From Streptosporangium sp. NBC_01495 (GTDB taxonomy: Bacteria > Actinomycetota > Actinomycetes > Streptosporangiales > Streptosporangiaceae), in the NCBI RefSeq assembly GCF_036250735.1, contig NZ_CP109430.1, positions 10,230,001 through 10,294,000 on the forward strand: 64,000 nt of DNA, in the 5' to 3' direction. The translations under genes and the position numbers were made by a program. A model generated the notes under the pieces. That model saw only the letters and a program-made list of their open reading frames with translations. It was not told where the DNA came from and did no database searches. How positions within the stretch are numbered: position 1 is the first letter of the stretch; the number at the start of each line of letters is the position of its first letter. Positions 60,391-64,000 of the stretch are shown one piece after another.

Positions 60391-62460
60391 TCATTGCTGG
60401 CTTCGCCGTGTGCCCGCGTTGAGCAGGGCGAGGACGATCTCCTTGGCGAGCGGGGGATCCCACCGCGCGTGCGTCTCGCCGCAGGCGCGATCGATCGCGC
60501 GCTTGACCAGCACCGTCACGCCGCCGGGCAGGGTCGTCCAGATCACCTGGCCCAGCGCTTCCGCGGCGGCCAGGGCGCCGTCCTGCTCCTCCAGGGCCTG
60601 GAGGGTGCGGCAGAGCGCCCGAACCGCCTCCGCGCGGTGGTGGGCGTTGTGGAGGGCCCATGCCCACAGGACGCCGATCGGTTCGGCGCTCGACGGCTGG
60701 GACAGGAGCAGCCATGCCATGAGTGGCCTCTCGCTCTCCAACCGGTCGGATCGCAGCACGCCGAGCACGGCCTCGAGGGCCCGCCTGGCCAACTGCGGTG
60801 GCATGCCCTCACCGAGGTCACGCTCCAGGTGCTTGGCGAGCAGCCGCAGCCCGGTCAGCGCCTCACCGTCTCGTTCCGCCGCGGTCTGGAACAGGAGCGT
60901 CAGCGCCCTCTGGGCCACGTTGCTCACCCGGATCCCGCGCAGTGACAGGTACCAGAGCCAGTCGACGGCCTCACCCGGATATCGGATGGACAGGCCGCCC
61001 GCGAGGGCGAGGGCGGCGGTCATGGCCTGTGGTTGCCCGGCGTTCTCCACCCAGCTCAGGGCGGTGCCGAAGGCGATGGCCGCGGTGACGTCGTCCACAC
61101 ACATCATGGAGAGCGTGTTGGCCGCGGTGAGCCGTTCCTGGGCCAGGCCTCCGGCCCAGGGCCGCAGGAAGGATTCCCTGACCTCCTCGGGGCGTGTCCT
61201 CGCGAGCAGCGCGAGCCCCGCCGCGACCTGTACCTGGACCTCGGGGAGCTCCCCGGCCAGCTCGCGGATCCACTCGCGCAACGGCTCCCACACGCTGTAT
61301 CCGTAGTGCAGGCAGAGCTGGGTGATCACGTGCTCGCGGTGGCGAGGACCGCAGAAGACCACCCTGGGCTCGCCCGCCTCGGTGGACGTGCCGATCAGCG
61401 AGTGCCGGCTGTTCCACAGCTTCCGGCTCTGCGGCAGATCCTCCCCGATCGGGCGCGTCTCGCGTTCGGCCCCTTGGCGCTCGATCTCGTCCGCGATGCT
61501 CGTCAGTCGCACCAGGAGCCGCTCGAAGACCCGCTCCGGCATGCCGTACGCGAAGGCCAGGGCCGCGACGGCCAGCACCTCGGAGCGTTTCGGTTCGCCG
61601 TCGAACCACTGGATGACGGTACTGCCGTCCAGGTCGGCCAGGATCTCCCGCGCGTGCCGGGCGTCGCCGGTCAGCTGCTCGGCCAGCTCGACGACCCGCT
61701 GGGGTGAGCGCAGCGCGGCGACGTGTTCGCGGACCTGGACCTCGGAGAGAGCGGGGTGATCCGTGCCGACATGGGCGTCGAGCAGCTTCAGGGAGTCGGG
61801 AGGCTCCCATCCGATCTCGAACGCCTCAAGCTCGAAGCGCACCTCCGCGCGGTTGAGGGTAATCACCAGATGCGCCTCCGCCTGGGCCAGCCTGGCGCTC
61901 AGCGTGTCGAAGGTGAAGCGCCGCAGGCCCTTCTCGACCTTGTCGTTGATCCAGTCATGGATGAAGTAGACGCGGTCCTTCCTGAACGAGGTCGCCAGCA
62001 GGTCTTCCAGGTCACGGCGGGGGGAGAGTACGACCACTTTGTCCGCGGGCAGCTTGACCTGGGCGAGGAGGGCGGTTCCGCTCGTCCACTTGCCGATGCC
62101 CTCGCCTCCCACGAGGACCACCACGCGACGTTCGCGCAGGATCGTCACGGCCCTGTCGAAACCCGGCGGCCTGACGAAGTGCCTGAGGGCGCGATCGATC
62201 TCCTTCTCGTCGAGCCGTCGCGACGTCGATCGCGCCGTTCCGGTGCCCGCCATGCCGAAGGTCGCCTTCTGCGCCTGTACCTCGGCGAAGAAGTTGTTGA
62301 TCACTGTGGCGGTCTGGCCGAGAGCGCCTTCGTCGAAGTCCTCGTCCGTGCGCTCGGCGTCCGGTTCGTCCGGGGTGGCCTGCTGCCGCTCCTCCTGCTC
62401 CGGTTCGGCGAGGGGCTCGGCCGGTGGATCGTTGCCCGGAGGGGGTTCCGCCGTCGTCAT
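60391..62460 (-). CDS. P-loop NTPase with helical-repeat C-terminus, partner of the cyclase
   Basis: 689 residues. An acidic Pro/Glu-rich N-terminus is followed by a short motif VINNFFAEVQAQKATFGMAG (residues ~53-72). The NTPase part follows: RVVVLVGGEGIGKWTSGTAL is a Walker A variant with Trp in place of Ser/Thr after GK, and AHLVITLNRAEV is a candidate Walker B-like strand that lacks the usual Asp. Residues ~330-680 are helical repeats (VQVQVAAGLALLARTRPEEV; QPQAMTAALALAGGLSIRYP) resembling HEAT-type solenoids of STAND sensors. Its ATG overlaps the cyclase stop. A sensor role in defence is an inference. Confidence 0.7.
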   Translation of the reverse strand: MTTAEPPPGNDPPAEPLAEPEQEERQQATPDEPDAERTDEDFDEGALGQTATVINNFFAEVQAQKATFGMAGTGTARSTSRRLDEKEIDRALRHFVRPPGFDRAVTILRERRVVVLVGGEGIGKWTSGTALLAQVKLPADKVVVLSPRRDLEDLLATSFRKDRVYFIHDWINDKVEKGLRRFTFDTLSARLAQAEAHLVITLNRAEVRFELEAFEIGWEPPDSLKLLDAHVGTDHPALSEVQVREHVAALRSPQRVVELAEQLTGDARHAREILADLDGSTVIQWFDGEPKRSEVLAVAALAFAYGMPERVFERLLVRLTSIADEIERQGAERETRPIGEDLPQSRKLWNSRHSLIGTSTEAGEPRVVFCGPRHREHVITQLCLHYGYSVWEPLREWIRELAGELPEVQVQVAAGLALLARTRPEEVRESFLRPWAGGLAQERLTAANTLSMMCVDDVTAAIAFGTALSWVENAGQPQAMTAALALAGGLSIRYPGEAVDWLWYLSLRGIRVSNVAQRALTLLFQTAAERDGEALTGLRLLAKHLERDLGEGMPPQLARRALEAVLGVLRSDRLESERPLMAWLLLSQPSSAEPIGVLWAWALHNAHHRAEAVRALCRTLQALEEQDGALAAAEALGQVIWTTLPGGVTVLVKRAIDRACGETHARWDPPLAKEIVLALLNAGTRRSQQ

Positions 62461-63194
62461 TTACGGCCGATCCCGAAGACCGCGCGGCGGGCGTCGACGG
62501 GACCACTCAGATTGTTGATCACTTCCGCCTGCTGGGAGGTGCCGGTTCCGAGGTTCTCCGCCTGGTCGTCCGCTTTCGTGTCCGTTGAATCGGACAGGAG
62601 GCGCAAATCTTCAGGCCTGAATTCCGGGCTCCATATCCATGCGGAGCCGGAGAACTCCTTCTCCCGAATCGTCACCCTGTGGAAGTCGCCGATCCCGTAG
62701 GAGGTGTGTCCCTGCTGCACCACGTCCTCGAAAACCCGCTGGGAGAGAATGAGAACAATGTTCATGTCCTCTCTCTTCTTGAAGATCTTTTTGAGTGGCC
62801 GCCAGTCGACCAGCCGGCTCGCCTCGACGACCGCCTGGCCGGCGTATCCGTTGGCCGACGGGTAGGCGGTGCCGAAGGCGAGGGCCACCCTGAGACGGAG
62901 CCGCTCCTCCGCCGCCAGGCCGTCGTTGTGGTCGACCAGTCCCTGGTGGATGGCGCGTATGTACTGGTCGACGACGAGAGGGTCGGGTTCGTCGGCGGGG
63001 AGCACCGCGAGCTCGCCGTCGCCTCCCTGCTGGATCACCCACCGGTGCCGGTTGAGCCCCGTCCGGGCAGCCGCGTTCTCGTGAAGGTCGATGAAGCCGT
63101 GCTGCATGGTCTCGTGGCGTTTGTCAGCTCCTTGTCCGTATCCTCGTAGATCGCTGGACATGATGAGGGCGCGTCCGAAATCGCCGCTTTTCAT
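62457..63194 (-). CDS. Class III nucleotidyl-cyclase-like protein (Pycsar-type candidate)
   Basis: 245 residues from ATG 63194 (AAGGAA upstream). IMSSDLRGYGQGADKRHET carries the first metal-binding Asp, and WVIQQGGDGELAVLPADEPD carries GGDGE with the second. LRVALAFGTAYPSANGYAGQ then AVVEASRL corresponds to the class III cyclase dimer-arm region. A Lys/Arg-rich helix (WRPLKKIFKKRED) and ILSQRVFEDVVQQG follow, then AWIW. Both catalytic Asp are present, so activity is plausible; the base specificity (cCMP, cUMP or other) cannot be read. The C-terminal motif VINNLSGPVDARRAVFGIGR resembles the N-terminal motif of the next protein. It is the first gene of the operon. Confidence 0.72.
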   Translation of the reverse strand: MKSGDFGRALIMSSDLRGYGQGADKRHETMQHGFIDLHENAAARTGLNRHRWVIQQGGDGELAVLPADEPDPLVVDQYIRAIHQGLVDHNDGLAAEERLRLRVALAFGTAYPSANGYAGQAVVEASRLVDWRPLKKIFKKREDMNIVLILSQRVFEDVVQQGHTSYGIGDFHRVTIREKEFSGSAWIWSPEFRPEDLRLLSDSTDTKADDQAENLGTGTSQQAEVINNLSGPVDARRAVFGIGRK

Positions 63195-63260
63195 GGATTC
63201 TTCCGGTTCCTTACGGTCTGGTGGTAACTCCAGCTCGAAGCCATCAGTATGGGGGAATGT

Positions 63261-63300
63261 CTAGGGCCACATCCCCTACTGGTAGGGGATGTGGCCCTAG
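63261..63300. promoter_or_regulatory. Near-perfect 40-bp palindrome between cyclase and effector genes
   Basis: CTAGGGCCACATCCCCTAC (63261-63279) is the exact reverse complement of 63282-63300, with TG at the centre. It lies 67 bp upstream of the cyclase start and 98 bp upstream of the divergent effector start. That position fits a shared operator better than a terminator. Confidence 0.7.
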
Positions 63301-63398
63301 CAAATATGGAGAATAAGCCCCAAGGTGGATTAATGCATACTCATAACCTGGTTCGCGCCATTTCCTGAAGTTTGATGCCAAGAGGCGAGGGGAAAACG

Positions 63399-63914
63399 GT
63401 GCACTGGATGCGACAAAAGCCGCAAAAGTTGACGAATCAGGATCTAGATGGCGCGCTGGCGGTGATGATCTCGTTCCAGAGTTACGTTCAGCATGCCGAC
63501 GGGAAGGTGGGCGTCCTCGCCGTGGCGCACGCGGGGGCCGCGGCGACGGTCGCGGCCCAGGCCGGAGGTGTCGCCAGACTCGCCCACGCGGGCCTCGTCG
63601 CGGGGAACGCGCTGCTGGGACTCTTCCTGCTGGGTTTTCTCGTGTCCGGTTATCACATGCTCCAGACCATCCGGCCGGTTCTGTGGCCGCCGAACACGCG
63701 GAGCCGGTACGGCATAACCGGGGTCGCCGGCCACCTGCCCCAGGCGGCGGACGAGGACGTCGCGACCAGGATCGACGAGGCGTGGGCGATGACGCGCCTC
63801 CTTGCCCAGATCGCCGAGCGCAAGTACCGTCACGTGTCCAGCGCGCTGCCCTGGACCGGGCTGACGCTCGTCGCGGCGATATCGCTGACGGTGCTCGTCG
63901 CGGCATGGAGATGA
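63399..63914 (+). CDS. Two-TM Pycsar effector-like (PycTM) protein
   Basis: 171 residues from GTG 63399 (GAGGGG upstream; the frame is open from 63372). The N-terminal helix MISFQSYVQHADGKVGVLAV has the A-D-x-K-x-x-x-L signature of the PycTM/DUF5706 family. Two hydrophobic segments follow (GLVAGNALLGLFLLGFLVSG and LTLVAAISLTVLVAAW). A cytosolic helix in between contains AWAMTRLLAQIAERKYRHVS, matching the family's QI-x-x-x-A-x-x-K-(Y/F). PycTM effectors disrupt the membrane when they bind a cyclic pyrimidine. It is divergent from, rather than in operon with, the cyclase. Confidence 0.68.
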   Translation: MHWMRQKPQKLTNQDLDGALAVMISFQSYVQHADGKVGVLAVAHAGAAATVAAQAGGVARLAHAGLVAGNALLGLFLLGFLVSGYHMLQTIRPVLWPPNTRSRYGITGVAGHLPQAADEDVATRIDEAWAMTRLLAQIAERKYRHVSSALPWTGLTLVAAISLTVLVAAWR

Positions 63915-64000
63915 CCCCCGTCGCGCGACACCGCCGCGGTCGCGGCCCGCGGAGCGTCACGGCGGCATGGAGACGACCCCCGTTGCGCGACACCGCCGCG
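63901..64000. repeat. 38-bp direct repeat at the effector 3' end
   Basis: Bases 63901-63938 and 63963-64000 are the same 38-bp sequence (starting CGGCATGGAGA) with two differences and a 62-bp period. The first copy contains the effector stop codon. The array may continue beyond the window. Confidence 0.85.

Overview
The window is high-GC DNA with many GTG starts and overlapping ATGA/GTGA gene junctions. It carries an MFS-thymidylate kinase fusion, a topA-holB-PSP1 neighbourhood, a chaplin-like surface protein and ECF sigma factors. Together these point to a filamentous actinomycete, probably of the Streptosporangiales; that rank is an inference from gene content.

Region 1 (1-7.2 kb) is the end of a class I lanthipeptide cluster of the FxLD type: the C-terminus of a LanB dehydratase, LanC, a stand-alone thiopeptide-type protein, a PCMT-like methyltransferase broken by a frameshift, and a helical protein of unknown role. 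No precursor peptide was recognised. A YdcF-like gene and a truncated WbqC gene mark its ragged right edge.

Region 2 (7.2-37.7 kb) is accessory DNA. It contains remains of a conjugative element (MobF relaxase and a divergent operon encoding a Zn/HTH protein, a dsRNA-binding-domain protein and a frameshifted protein), small zinc-finger and membrane proteins, and two abutting IS1380-family elements. It continues with an IS630 remnant, a 2502-residue RHS/YD toxin with a lysozyme-like tip and an adjacent lipoprotein, and a tyrosine recombinase next to its own dif-like site. Further right are type I-E CRISPR arrays in two opposite orientations without cas genes, a GntR regulator, and a phage-like replication/integration module. 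That module ends in a large serine recombinase whose 3' end runs into tRNA-Leu(GAG).

Region 3 (37.7-58 kb) looks like core chromosome: M20 hydrolase, secreted proteins, a chaplin-like protein with a collagen-like insert, DUF5703, topA, a metallophosphoesterase, MFS-tmk, holB and PSP1. Two ECF sigma/membrane-partner pairs and a glycosyltransferase pair lie between holB and PSP1. One sigma partner carries an FtsX-extracellular-domain-like region.

Region 4 (58-64 kb) is the best candidate for a new system. Four co-directional genes on the minus strand encode a class III nucleotidyl-cyclase-like protein, a P-loop NTPase, an SPFH/band-7-like protein and a DUF4407 membrane protein. Opposite them, across a near-perfect 40-bp palindrome, is a two-TM protein that looks like a Pycsar (PycTM) effector. 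The cyclase and NTPase share a short INN...FG motif, which suggests they bind one another. I read this as an expanded Pycsar-like antiphage locus.
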